Source: DATBLY01 sp963705545 (GTDB lineage: Bacteria > Actinomycetota > UBA4738 > HRBIN12). From it: 64,000 nucleotides of DNA. Shown here in pieces: positions 43,441 to 51,606 of this stretch. Under the pieces are notes generated by a model. The model made no database searches. It saw nothing but the letters and a program-made list of their open reading frames with translations, and was not told the origin of the DNA. The stretch is taken from NCBI GenBank assembly GCA_963705545.1, contig CAVPJX010000001.1, positions 1,426,001 through 1,490,000 of the forward strand, given 5' to 3'. A program made the position numbers and the translations under genes. Within the stretch, counting starts at the first letter, position 1, and each line of letters starts with the position of its first letter.

Positions 43441-44221
43441 GGGAACGCCTCCTCTCGTGGTAGCCGAGACGGCGCGAGATCGCCATCGCCGCCTCCATGG
43501 TCGCCCGCGCGACGCGCGGGATCTCGATCGAACGGAGTCGGAACGCTGGCCCCGAGACGCTCACCGCGGCGATCGCCACGCCGTCGGCCCGGCGGATCGG
43601 CGCCGCCACGGCGTTCAGGCCTTCCTCCAGCTCCTCCAGCGTCTGTGCGTACCCCTTCGCGAGCGCCTCGACCAGCTGCCGCCGCAGGTCCTCGGGATCG
43701 GTCACCGTCCAGGGCGTCCGTCGCTCGAAGGGGCCGGCGAGCAGGCTCTCACGGTCGCTGTCGGCGAGGCACGCCAGCAAGACCTTCCCCGAAGCCGAGC
43801 AATGCAGCGGCGTCCGCCGCCCGACCCAGTTCACCGACACGATCGCATCGCTGCTGGAGATCTGGTCGACGTACACGACATGGTCGCGGTCGATGACCCC
43901 TACCGTCACCGTCTCCCCGGTGCGCTCGGCGAGCTCTTCGAGGATCGGCCTCGCGTGACGGACCAGGTCCACCCCCGCGAACGCGGCTCCCGCCAGATAC
44001 ATCAGGCCCAGGCCTAGCCGGAACTTCTCCGTCGACGGGTTCCGCTCGACCAAGCCGTGCTCGGCGAGGGTCGCGAGCAGGCGGGACGCGGTCGCCTTGT
44101 GCACCTCGAGGCGACGCCCGAGTTCGCTGACGCCCAGCTCCCCCTCCTCGGCGATGATCTCGAGGATCCGCACAGCGCGCGAGACGGATTGCACCGCAGC
44201 TCCACCGGTTTGGTTGCTCAT
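43433..44221 (-). CDS. IclR-family transcriptional regulator
   Basis: This 262-residue regulator has an N-terminal winged helix (about 10-70; VSELGRRLEVHKATASRLLA) and a C-terminal IclR effector domain (HCSASGKVLLACL, then GLNAVAAPIR). It is the first gene of the operon with the DmdA-like and MetF-like genes, so it likely controls its own operon in response to the substrate or a product. ATG 44221 is chosen over the upstream ATG because it gives normal family length and follows a -10/-35 pair at the right distance. Confidence 0.92.
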   Translation of the reverse strand: MSNQTGGAAVQSVSRAVRILEIIAEEGELGVSELGRRLEVHKATASRLLATLAEHGLVERNPSTEKFRLGLGLMYLAGAAFAGVDLVRHARPILEELAERTGETVTVGVIDRDHVVYVDQISSSDAIVSVNWVGRRTPLHCSASGKVLLACLADSDRESLLAGPFERRTPWTVTDPEDLRRQLVEALAKGYAQTLEELEEGLNAVAAPIRRADGVAIAAVSVSGPAFRLRSIEIPRVARATMEAAMAISRRLGYHERRRSLA

Positions 44222-44256
44222 CCCGCACCTCAGATGCACCATCCGCAACACCACCA

Positions 44257-44286
44257 AGGATAGGGAAGCCCGGCCGCCTCGGTCAA
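44257..44286 (-). promoter_or_regulatory. Promoter of the IclR / DmdA-like / MetF-like operon
   Basis: On the minus strand, TTGACC (44286-44281) and TATCCT (44262-44257) are 18 bp apart. Transcription would start near 44250, about 30 bp before the IclR ATG. This is one of the clearer housekeeping-type promoters in the window. Confidence 0.6.
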
Positions 44287-44307
44287 GCGGGGAGCGGCGA
44301 GGGTCGG

Positions 44308-44420
44308 TCAGTCAGGCTCGTCGGTCAGCTCGGCGGCGAGCAGATCCATCAGCAGGCCGTCGTGCCATCGATCGTCGGGGCCACGCTCGTAGGCGCGCAG
44401 CACGCCGACCGGCCGGCCGC
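44308..44420 (-). pseudogene. C-terminal remnant of an unidentified gene (GNAT-like tail)
   Basis: A minus-strand frame ends GVLRAYERGPDDRWHDGLLM followed by DLLAAELTDEPD and a stop at 44308-44310. It has coding character and resembles the end of a small acyltransferase-type protein, but there is no proper beginning: upstream it runs into the aldehyde dehydrogenase remnant in another frame. Taken with its neighbour this looks like two gene ends fused by deletion. Confidence 0.4.
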
Positions 44421-44689
44421 GACCCGCCGCGTCGCGGCCGCCCGGTCGAAGGCGGAGCGCGACGCCCAGCCGGGTGCCGCGGCGTTCGCCGCGTCGATCG
44501 CGCGCGGCGCGTCGGCCCGGGTGCCCTCGGCGACCGACCCGATCACCTCGCCGCGTCGATCACGAGTGCCCGTCGCGGCCGACGCGCCTCCGCGCCGGTC
44601 GACGGGCGAGCGCGTCGGGATCGCCCCGGCCTCCGACGGCCCCAGGTCCCGCCGATGAACAGCTCCACGTGCTCGGCCACCGCGCTCAC
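44410..44689 (-). pseudogene. N-terminal remnant of an aldehyde dehydrogenase
   Basis: The minus strand starts with GTG (44689 or 44680) and VAEHVELFIGGTWG, the normal beginning of an ALDH. After a frame change it reads GEVIGSVAEGTRADAPRAI, then DAANAAAPGWASRSAFDRAA, family residues about 35-75. The NAD-binding and catalytic parts are missing. ALDHs beside choline dehydrogenase and betaine transport genes are usually betaine aldehyde dehydrogenases, so this may be a lost betB. Of the 540 bp from 44222 to 44760, the rest holds the IclR promoter and the terminator. Confidence 0.65.
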
Positions 44690-44703
44690 CTCCGACGCGC
44701 GCG

Positions 44704-44728
44704 GGGGCGGCCCCCGGAGGGCCGCCCC
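44704..44728 (-). terminator. Terminator hairpin of the quaternary-amine transporter operon
   Basis: GGGGCGGCCC and GGGCCGCCCC form a perfect 10-bp stem with a 5-base loop, 33 bp downstream of the substrate-binding protein stop (minus strand). It is the right place for the end of the ATPase-permease-binding protein operon. Confidence 0.65.
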
Positions 44729-44760
44729 GTCGCGGCGTGCGTCCGATCCGGCTCCGGCGC

Positions 44761-45801
44761 CTACGCGGCCAGGCCGGCGTCGACCCACGGCTGCCACGTG
44801 GACTGGTTCGCGTCGACCCAGCTCTGTGCGGCTGCCTCGGGCTCCACCTTGTCGTCTCCCTGCATCTGGACCGTGACCGCGTTCTGGTCGTCGTTCGACC
44901 AGTTCATCGCGGACAGGAACGCGAACGCTGCGGGCGCCTTCGTCTGCAGGTCCGCGTTGAGCGCCTTGTAGAGGTCGTCCTCCGGGTACGCGCAGGCGTA
45001 CGCCGACGCGTCGTTCAGCGCGGCGTCCTCGCACTCGGGCGTGACGTCCGGGAGCTGGACCATCGTCAGGTCGTACTGGGCGTGCGCCCAGTGCGGCGTC
45101 CAGAAGTAGAAGAGGAACGGCGACTGGTCCTGGTACGCCGTGTCGAGGGCCGTGAGCTGCGCGTTCTCCGACCCCGCGTACACGACCTTCAGGTCCAGGC
45201 CCAGGTTGTCGGCGATCGGCTGGTCGAAGGTGACGAAGCTCGGGTCGCCGTCCAGGAGCTGGCCCTGGTCGCCGGTCTCCGCCGTGGCGAACTCCGACTC
45301 GTTGCCCTTCAACCCTTCCCAGGTGGCGAGGTCCGGGTTCGCGTCGACCATGTAGGTGGGGACCCACCAACCGATCTGGCCGATCGCACCCAGCTGGCCG
45401 CCGTCGACGACCCCGTTGTTCCCCTCGATGTACTTCTTGTAGTCCTTGGCGTGACCGGAAGGCCACACCTCGAGGGTCGCGTCGAGGTCCCCCGTCGACA
45501 ACGCTGGGAACTGCGCGAACTCGTCGATCTCGACCAGCTCCACGGTGTATCCCAGCTGCTGCTCGAGCAGGACCGCGGCCACGTTCGCGTTCGCCGCCGA
45601 CCCGAGCCACGGGTTCACGGCGATCCGGATCGTGACGTCGCTGTTGTCCGGGACCGCCGGTCCGCTCTCCCCGGTCGCGCCGCCAGTCGCGGCACCGCCG
45701 GTCTCGCCGCCGTCGCCGCTGTCGACGTCGCTGCAAGCAGCGGCGACCACCGCGAACATCGCCACGCTCGCGACGATCATCCACCTGCGCGGCTTCCTCA
45801 T
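44761..45801 (-). CDS. opuAC: Glycine betaine/choline-type ABC transporter substrate-binding lipoprotein
   Basis: This 346-residue protein has a lipoprotein signal (VAAACSD, Cys about 23), a Gly-rich linker, then an OpuAC domain: IRIAVNPWLGSAANANVAAVLL, a DATLEVWPSGHAKDY loop, and aromatic residues (IGQIGWWVPTY, FYFWTPHWAH) of the kind that cage trimethylammonium groups. It binds a quaternary amine or DMSP outside the membrane. It overlaps the permease stop by 4 bp. Confidence 0.92.
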   Translation of the reverse strand: MRKPRRWMIVASVAMFAVVAAACSDVDSGDGGETGGAATGGATGESGPAVPDNSDVTIRIAVNPWLGSAANANVAAVLLEQQLGYTVELVEIDEFAQFPALSTGDLDATLEVWPSGHAKDYKKYIEGNNGVVDGGQLGAIGQIGWWVPTYMVDANPDLATWEGLKGNESEFATAETGDQGQLLDGDPSFVTFDQPIADNLGLDLKVVYAGSENAQLTALDTAYQDQSPFLFYFWTPHWAHAQYDLTMVQLPDVTPECEDAALNDASAYACAYPEDDLYKALNADLQTKAPAAFAFLSAMNWSNDDQNAVTVQMQGDDKVEPEAAAQSWVDANQSTWQPWVDAGLAA

Positions 45802-47885
45802 CCGTCCTCCTTCCCCTCCGAACCGTTATCGCCGGGACGCCCCACGAGCGCCCGGGCACGGGTCCACCACATCCCGCCTGTTCCTACGGGCCCGCGCATG
45901 CTGCGGGATGCCATCCCGAACGCCTGCGTGATCCGATCGATCACGATCGCCAGCAGCAGGATGCAGATCCCCCCGATCATCCCGCGGGCGATCTCGTCGT
46001 GGGCCAGACCCTTGATCACCTCGAGGCCGAGGCCGCCTCCGCCGATCAGGCCCGCGATGATCACGACGGACAGCACCATCATGATCGTCTGGTTGATCCC
46101 CAGCAGGATCGAGGGTCGGGCGAGCGGCAGCTGGACCCGACGGAGCAGCTGACCGCGCGTCGCACCGTAGGCGAGCGAGGCCTCGACGGTGTCGTGGGGC
46201 ACCTGTCGGATGCCGAGGTCGGTGAGCCGGACGCACGGAGGAAGGGCGTAGATCATCGCCGCGATCACGCCGGGGACGCGGCCGACGTTGAACAGCGCGA
46301 TCACCGGCACGAGGTAGACGAACGCCGGCATCGTCTGCATCGCGTCGAGGGCAGGCTTCGAGAAGCGCTGGAACGAGTCGTGTTGCGCGGCGAGGATCCC
46401 GAGCGGGATCGCAACGACGATGGCGAGGACGACGGCGACGATCACCTGGCTGAGGGTGTCCATCGCGATGTCCCACATCCCCAGGAATCCGATCGCAGCG
46501 AGGCACGAGAAGGCCATGAGGGCGAGCCGGAACCTCCGCGACGCGACCCAAGCGAGCGCGGCCGCGCCGCCGCATACCATCCACCAGGGAACCCCCAGGA
46601 GCAGATCGCGGATCGGATCGAGGGCGTACATCGTGATCGCGTCCGAGACCGCGCGCGTGAAGTCCCCGAAGGTACTGGTGATCCAGTCGATCGCCGCGTT
46701 CGCGGGATCGGCGACCGAGATCGTCCAGGCGTCGGGCCACGCCTGCTGGCGGAGGACCTGCCGTCCCACGATCACCGCGAGCGTCGTGGCTAGCGCGGCG
46801 GCGATCCAGACCGAGCGCCTCGAGAACGTCCGACCGAAGACCGAGATGCCGGTCTCTCCCCGCCGGTCCCGGGAGCGTTGGCTCCAGGCGTAGCTGACCC
46901 GATCCAAGACGATCGCCATCGCGACGATGGCCAGACCCGCGTTCAGGGCCTCGCCCACGTCGAGCGTCTGGAGGGCGTTGTAGACCTCTCGACCGAGACC
47001 TTGGAAGCCCACCACGGCGGCGATCACGACCATGCCGAGCGCCATCATGATCGTCTGATTCACGCCGAGCATGATCGAGGGCTTCGCGAGCGGGAGCTGG
47101 ACCTGCCGCAGGATCTGCCGCTCGGTCGAGCCGTACGCCGAGGCGACCTCGAGCGTGGTGGCCGGGACGCCGCGCACCCCCAGGCTCGTGAGACGGACCG
47201 CCGGCGGGAGCGCGAAGATCACCGTGGCGATCAACGCCGTGGTCGTGCCGATGCTGAAGAGCAGGACGAGCGGGATCAGGTACGAGAACGCGGGGATCGT
47301 CTGCATCCCGTCGAGGATCGGACGCAGGATCCGCTCGACGCGATCGTGTCGCCCGGCCCAGATCCCCAGTGGGACCCCGATCAGGAGCGCGACCGCGACG
47401 GCGACCAGCACCAGCGCGAGGGTGGCGATGCTCTGCTCCCACAGGCCGAGCATGCCCATGACCGCGAACCCCGCGCCCGCGACGATCGCCATCCGCCATC
47501 CGGCGATCACTCCGGCGATGCAGACGGCGGCCGTGAGCACACCGAGCCACGTCATCCGGTTCAGGAGCAGCACCAGGTTCTCGAACAGGGCGTTGACCCC
47601 GTTCTTGAGCGGCGTCAGCACGTTGACGAAGATCCAGCTCGTGTCGTCGTTCTCGAGGACCCAGTTCTCGGCCGACTCGAACCAGTGACCGATGTCGATC
47701 ACCCACTTCTCGGGGAACCCCGCCGTGAGCTGCAGGCCGATCAGGGTCACGACGACCGAGATCCCCAGCCAGAACAGCCGACGACCCCACGGGGAGTCGG
47801 CGGGCTCGTGGTGGATCGGTCCCCGAGGGGCCGGGATCTCCTCGCCGCCGACCTCTACCTCGGGGGGGGCGTCGAGCATCGCCAT
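45798..47885 (-). CDS. Glycine betaine/proline-type ABC transporter, double permease
   Basis: This 695-residue membrane protein is two OpuAB/ProW-like permeases in one chain. Each half has its own transport core with the conserved loop (GVPATTLEVASAYGSTERQ and QVPHDTVEASLAYGATRGQ), followed by PLAKPSIMLGVNQTIMM or PLARPSILLGINQTIMM. Normal permeases are about 280 residues and act as homodimers, so this fusion likely makes a built-in heterodimer. It sits between the ATPase (1-bp overlap) and binding protein. Confidence 0.92.
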   Translation of the reverse strand: MAMLDAPPEVEVGGEEIPAPRGPIHHEPADSPWGRRLFWLGISVVVTLIGLQLTAGFPEKWVIDIGHWFESAENWVLENDDTSWIFVNVLTPLKNGVNALFENLVLLLNRMTWLGVLTAAVCIAGVIAGWRMAIVAGAGFAVMGMLGLWEQSIATLALVLVAVAVALLIGVPLGIWAGRHDRVERILRPILDGMQTIPAFSYLIPLVLLFSIGTTTALIATVIFALPPAVRLTSLGVRGVPATTLEVASAYGSTERQILRQVQLPLAKPSIMLGVNQTIMMALGMVVIAAVVGFQGLGREVYNALQTLDVGEALNAGLAIVAMAIVLDRVSYAWSQRSRDRRGETGISVFGRTFSRRSVWIAAALATTLAVIVGRQVLRQQAWPDAWTISVADPANAAIDWITSTFGDFTRAVSDAITMYALDPIRDLLLGVPWWMVCGGAAALAWVASRRFRLALMAFSCLAAIGFLGMWDIAMDTLSQVIVAVVLAIVVAIPLGILAAQHDSFQRFSKPALDAMQTMPAFVYLVPVIALFNVGRVPGVIAAMIYALPPCVRLTDLGIRQVPHDTVEASLAYGATRGQLLRRVQLPLARPSILLGINQTIMMVLSVVIIAGLIGGGGLGLEVIKGLAHDEIARGMIGGICILLLAIVIDRITQAFGMASRSMRGPVGTGGMWWTRARALVGRPGDNGSEGKEDG

Positions 47886-48910
47886 CAGTCGACGTCCTCC
47901 AGCATCGCCGTCAGCACGGCGGCGCGATCGACGACGCCGACGACCCGGTCGCCGTCGAGCACGCGCAGCGGCAGGTCGGAGTGGACCACGAGCGGGAGCA
48001 GCTCCTGGATGATGGTGTCGGCGGAGATGTCGCTCCCGTACGTGCGTCCGTCCGCGCCCACGGGCTCCATGATCGTCCGCGCGGTCAACACGTGAGCCCG
48101 GGGAACATCGCGGGTGAAGTCGGCCACGTAGTCGTCCGCCGGATGAGCCACGACGTCTTCCGGCGTCCCCACCTGGACGAAGGCGCCGTCCTTCATGATC
48201 GCGATCCGGTTCCCGAGCTTGAGTGCCTCCATCAGATCGTGCGTGATGAAGATCATCGTCTTCTTCACCTCGCGCTGCAGCCGCAGCACCTGGTCCTGCA
48301 TGTCACGTCGGATCAAGGGATCGAGCGCGCTGAACGGCTCGTCGAACAGCATGATCTCGGGGTCCGTCGCGAGCGCGCGCGCGAGTCCCACCCGCTGCTG
48401 CATCCCGCCGGAGAGCTCGTCGGGGTACGCGTTCCCCCACCCGCCGAGACCGACCACGTCCAGCACCTCCTCGGCCTTGCCCAGACGCTCGGCCTTCTCG
48501 ACCCCGCGCACCTCGAGACCGTACGCCGCGTTCTCGACGATCCGCCGGTGCGGGAAGAGCCCGAAGTGCTGGAAGACCATGCTGATCTTCCGGCGACGAA
48601 GGTCGCGGAGCCGGTCGTCGTCGAGCTGCACGACGTCGTCGCCGTCGATCAGCACCTGCCCGGCCGTCGGATCGTGGAGGCGATTGATCATCCGTACCAA
48701 GGTCGATTTCCCAGAGCCGGAGAGCCCCATCACGACGAACACCTCGCCCTCCGCCACGTCGAACGAGACGTCGCGGACGGCGGCCACGCATCCGGTCTTC
48801 TCGAGGAGCTCCTGGCGGGAGAGCTGCGCGTCCGCAGAGCCGACGATCCGCTCGGCCTTCGGGCCGTACACCTTCCAGACGTTGCGGCACGAGACGGTGG
48901 CGTCGTCCAC
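47885..48910 (-). CDS. Glycine betaine/proline-type ABC transporter ATP-binding protein with CBS domain
   Basis: This 341-residue ATPase has Walker A (GLSGSGKST), Q-loop, signature (LSGGMQQRVGLARAL) and Walker B (IMLFDEPFSALDP). It is of the ProV/OpuAA type, with the insert LLEKTGCVAAVRDVSF before the ATP site and a C-terminal CBS region (about 270-341) that in relatives senses ionic strength. GTG 48910 follows a G-rich ribosome binding site; ATG 48946 is an alternative. It is the first gene of the transporter operon. Confidence 0.92.
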   Translation of the reverse strand: MDDATVSCRNVWKVYGPKAERIVGSADAQLSRQELLEKTGCVAAVRDVSFDVAEGEVFVVMGLSGSGKSTLVRMINRLHDPTAGQVLIDGDDVVQLDDDRLRDLRRRKISMVFQHFGLFPHRRIVENAAYGLEVRGVEKAERLGKAEEVLDVVGLGGWGNAYPDELSGGMQQRVGLARALATDPEIMLFDEPFSALDPLIRRDMQDQVLRLQREVKKTMIFITHDLMEALKLGNRIAIMKDGAFVQVGTPEDVVAHPADDYVADFTRDVPRAHVLTARTIMEPVGADGRTYGSDISADTIIQELLPLVVHSDLPLRVLDGDRVVGVVDRAAVLTAMLEDVD

Positions 48911-49041
48911 GAACCCCCCTCGATCGACGGCAGCGCGGCCTTCCATCTTGTGCCCCCGACGACGGGCAGCGCAAGGTGGCGGTTGCGGGTGGAGCAACGA
49001 GCGACTCGCGCGGGGTCCGCCGGGTCGTGCAGGATAGCCCC

Positions 49042-50748
49042 ATGACCGCCTACGACTTCGTGATCGTAGGGGGCGGCTCGGCCGGCAGCGCCCTCGCCAA
49101 CCGCCTCTCAGCCGATCCCGGCAACCGGGTGCTGGTCCTCGAGGCGGGACGGCCGGACTACCTGTTCGACGTCTTCATCCACATGCCGGCCGCGCTCACG
49201 TTCCCGATCGGGAGCCGGTTCTACGACTGGAAGTACGAATCGGAGCCCGAGCCGTTCATGAACGGCCGCCGCATCTACCACGCGCGCGGCAAGGTCCTCG
49301 GGGGCTCGAGCAGCATCAACGGCATGATCTTCCAGCGCGGCAACCCGCTCGACTACGAGCGCTGGGCCGCCGATCCCGGCATGGAGACGTGGGACTACGC
49401 CCACTGTCTGCCGTACTTCAAGCGGATGGAAACGTGCCTCGCGGCCGAACGCGACGACGCGAGGCGCGGGCACTCGGGACCGCTCGTCCTCGAGCGCGGG
49501 CCGGCGACGAACCCGCTGTTCGGTGCGTTCTTCGAAGCCGTTCAGCAGGCCGGCTACTCGCTCACCGAGGACGTCAACGGGTATCGACAGGAGGGGTTCG
49601 CACCGTTCGATCGCAACGTGCATCGCGGTCGCCGGTTGTCGGCGGCCCGCGCGTACCTGCATCCGGTCATGGGCCGACCGAACCTAGAGGTGCAGACGCG
49701 GGCGTTCGTGACCCGTGTCCTGTTCGACGGCGCCCGGGCGATCGGCGTCGAGTACACGCGGGGCCGCGGGGAGGCGCGTTCGGTGCGCGCCGGCGAGGTG
49801 ATCCTGTGTGGCGGCGCGATCAACACCCCGCAGACCCTGCAGGTCTCTGGCGTCGGCAACGCCGCGGAGCTGCGGGCGCTCGGCGTCGAGATCGTGCACG
49901 ACCTGCCGGGCGTCGGCGAGCACCTACAGGATCACCTCGAGGTCTACGTCCAGTACGCCTGCAAGCAGCCGGTGTCGATGGCGCCCTACCTCCAGTGGCG
50001 TTACCGGCCGTGGGTGGGGTTCCAGTGGTTGTTCTTCCGGCGCGGGCCGGGCGCGACGAACCACTTCGAGGGCGGTGGGTTCGCACGTAGCAACGATGAC
50101 GTCGCCTACCCGAACCTGATGTTCCACTTCCTGCCGATCGCGGTGCGTTACGACGGCTCCGCCCCGGCCGGCGACCACGGGTACCAGGTCCACATCGGCC
50201 CGATGTACTCGGACGCGCGCGGCTCGATCAAGATCAAGAGCGCCGATCCGACCGTGCATCCGGCCCTGCGCTTCAACTACCTGTCGACCGAGCAGGACCG
50301 TCGCGAGTGGGTCGAGGCGATCCACGTGGCCCGCGACATCCTGAGCCAGCCCGCGATGGACCCGTTCAACGCGGGCGAGATCTCGCCCGGCCCGGCGGTC
50401 GCGACCGACGAGGAGATCCTCGAGTGGGTCGCGCGCGACGGCGAGACGGCGCTGCATCCGTCGTGCACGGCCCGCATGGGCGTCGACGAGCTGTCGGTCA
50501 CCGACCCGCTGACGATGAAGGTGCACGGCCTCGAGGGTCTCCGCGTCGTCGACGCGTCCGTGATGCCCTACGTGACGAACGGCAACATCTACGCGCCCGT
50601 GATGATGGTGGCCGAGAAGGCCGCCGACCTGATCCTCGGGAACACCCCGCTCGCGCCCGAGCACACCGACTTCTACCGGCACGAGCGGCCGAAGCCCCGG
50701 AGGAAGCGCGCAGCGCCGACGAGCGATCCTGCCGGCGATCCGGCCTAG
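49042..50748 (+). CDS. betA: Choline dehydrogenase-like GMC oxidoreductase
   Basis: This 568-residue FAD enzyme starts with the dinucleotide-binding FVIVGGGSAGSALANRL. It has the GMC signature regions GKVLGGSSSINGMIFQRG and CGGAINTPQTLQVSGVG, and the C-terminal catalytic His segment LHPSCTARMG with VVDASVMPYVTNGN (second His replaced by Asn, as usual in choline oxidases/dehydrogenases). Best fit is choline dehydrogenase (choline to betaine aldehyde). It is divergent from the ABC transporter operon, which supports this. ATG 49042 with CAGGAT 6 bp upstream looks leaderless. Confidence 0.87.
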   Translation: MTAYDFVIVGGGSAGSALANRLSADPGNRVLVLEAGRPDYLFDVFIHMPAALTFPIGSRFYDWKYESEPEPFMNGRRIYHARGKVLGGSSSINGMIFQRGNPLDYERWAADPGMETWDYAHCLPYFKRMETCLAAERDDARRGHSGPLVLERGPATNPLFGAFFEAVQQAGYSLTEDVNGYRQEGFAPFDRNVHRGRRLSAARAYLHPVMGRPNLEVQTRAFVTRVLFDGARAIGVEYTRGRGEARSVRAGEVILCGGAINTPQTLQVSGVGNAAELRALGVEIVHDLPGVGEHLQDHLEVYVQYACKQPVSMAPYLQWRYRPWVGFQWLFFRRGPGATNHFEGGGFARSNDDVAYPNLMFHFLPIAVRYDGSAPAGDHGYQVHIGPMYSDARGSIKIKSADPTVHPALRFNYLSTEQDRREWVEAIHVARDILSQPAMDPFNAGEISPGPAVATDEEILEWVARDGETALHPSCTARMGVDELSVTDPLTMKVHGLEGLRVVDASVMPYVTNGNIYAPVMMVAEKAADLILGNTPLAPEHTDFYRHERPKPRRKRAAPTSDPAGDPA

Positions 50749-51593
50749 CCGAGCCCCAGCATCAGCAGGCCGGCCACCACCAACCCGATCCCGACGAACT
50801 GGTTCGGCACGAGCCGCTCCCGCAGGATCGCCATCGAGAGCACCACGGCCACCAGTGGGAACACCGCGCTCGCCGCGAGCGTCACCGACACGTAGCCGCG
50901 ATCGGCGCCGATCGACAGCCCGATCACCCCGACGATGTCCGCGGCCGCCGCGACGAGCGCGAACGCGAGGCCGCGCCGATCCCGCAGCCGCGACGCCTGG
51001 GACCGGGCGACGATCGCGAGCGGCACGTAGCACGCCACCTGGGCGACGCGCGAGGACCACAGGCCGACGACCCAGCCGGCGCGCTGCGACAGGTAGCCGA
51101 GCAGGAACCCCGCCACCCCGAACGCGACCGCCGAGACGACCGCCCACGGGACGCCGGCGCCGACGCGGCGGATCCCGGCGCGGAACTCCCGCAGGTCGGT
51201 CGAGACGAGCATCACGCCGCCGACGGTGACGAGGCTCCCCAGGAGCGCGATCGTCCCCGGACGCTCGTCCAGGAAGACGACCGCCAGCAGGACGCCGACC
51301 ACGGCGTAGGCGGCTCCGATCGGGCTCACGACCGCCACCGGGCCCAGCTGCAACGCCCGGTAGTGCGTCTGGTAGGCCGCGGCCGCGCACACGCCGTTCA
51401 GCGCCACCAACCCGATCACCGGGCCGAGGGGCGCGAGGGGATCGCCCGACCACAGCAGGATCGCGCTGATCACCACGGCCGAGAGCGCCTGCCCGACGAT
51501 GACGGCCCACAGGCTCCCGACCCGGCGGCCCGCGAGCGCGCCCTCGAAGTCCGCGAGCCCGAACCCGAGGGCCGCGACCAGTCCGTAGATCAC
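50745..51593 (-). CDS. EamA/DMT-type transporter
   Basis: This 282-residue protein has ten hydrophobic helices in two EamA repeats (each ending LLGSLVTVGGVMLVS and GIGLVVAGLLMLGLG). DMT proteins export amino acids or other metabolites. The GTG start leads directly into the first helix. The end overlaps the betA stop by 4 bp (convergent). Substrate unknown. Confidence 0.9.
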   Translation of the reverse strand: MIYGLVAALGFGLADFEGALAGRRVGSLWAVIVGQALSAVVISAILLWSGDPLAPLGPVIGLVALNGVCAAAAYQTHYRALQLGPVAVVSPIGAAYAVVGVLLAVVFLDERPGTIALLGSLVTVGGVMLVSTDLREFRAGIRRVGAGVPWAVVSAVAFGVAGFLLGYLSQRAGWVVGLWSSRVAQVACYVPLAIVARSQASRLRDRRGLAFALVAAAADIVGVIGLSIGADRGYVSVTLAASAVFPLVAVVLSMAILRERLVPNQFVGIGLVVAGLLMLGLG

Positions 51594-51606
51594 GCGCGGC
51601 CCGGGC

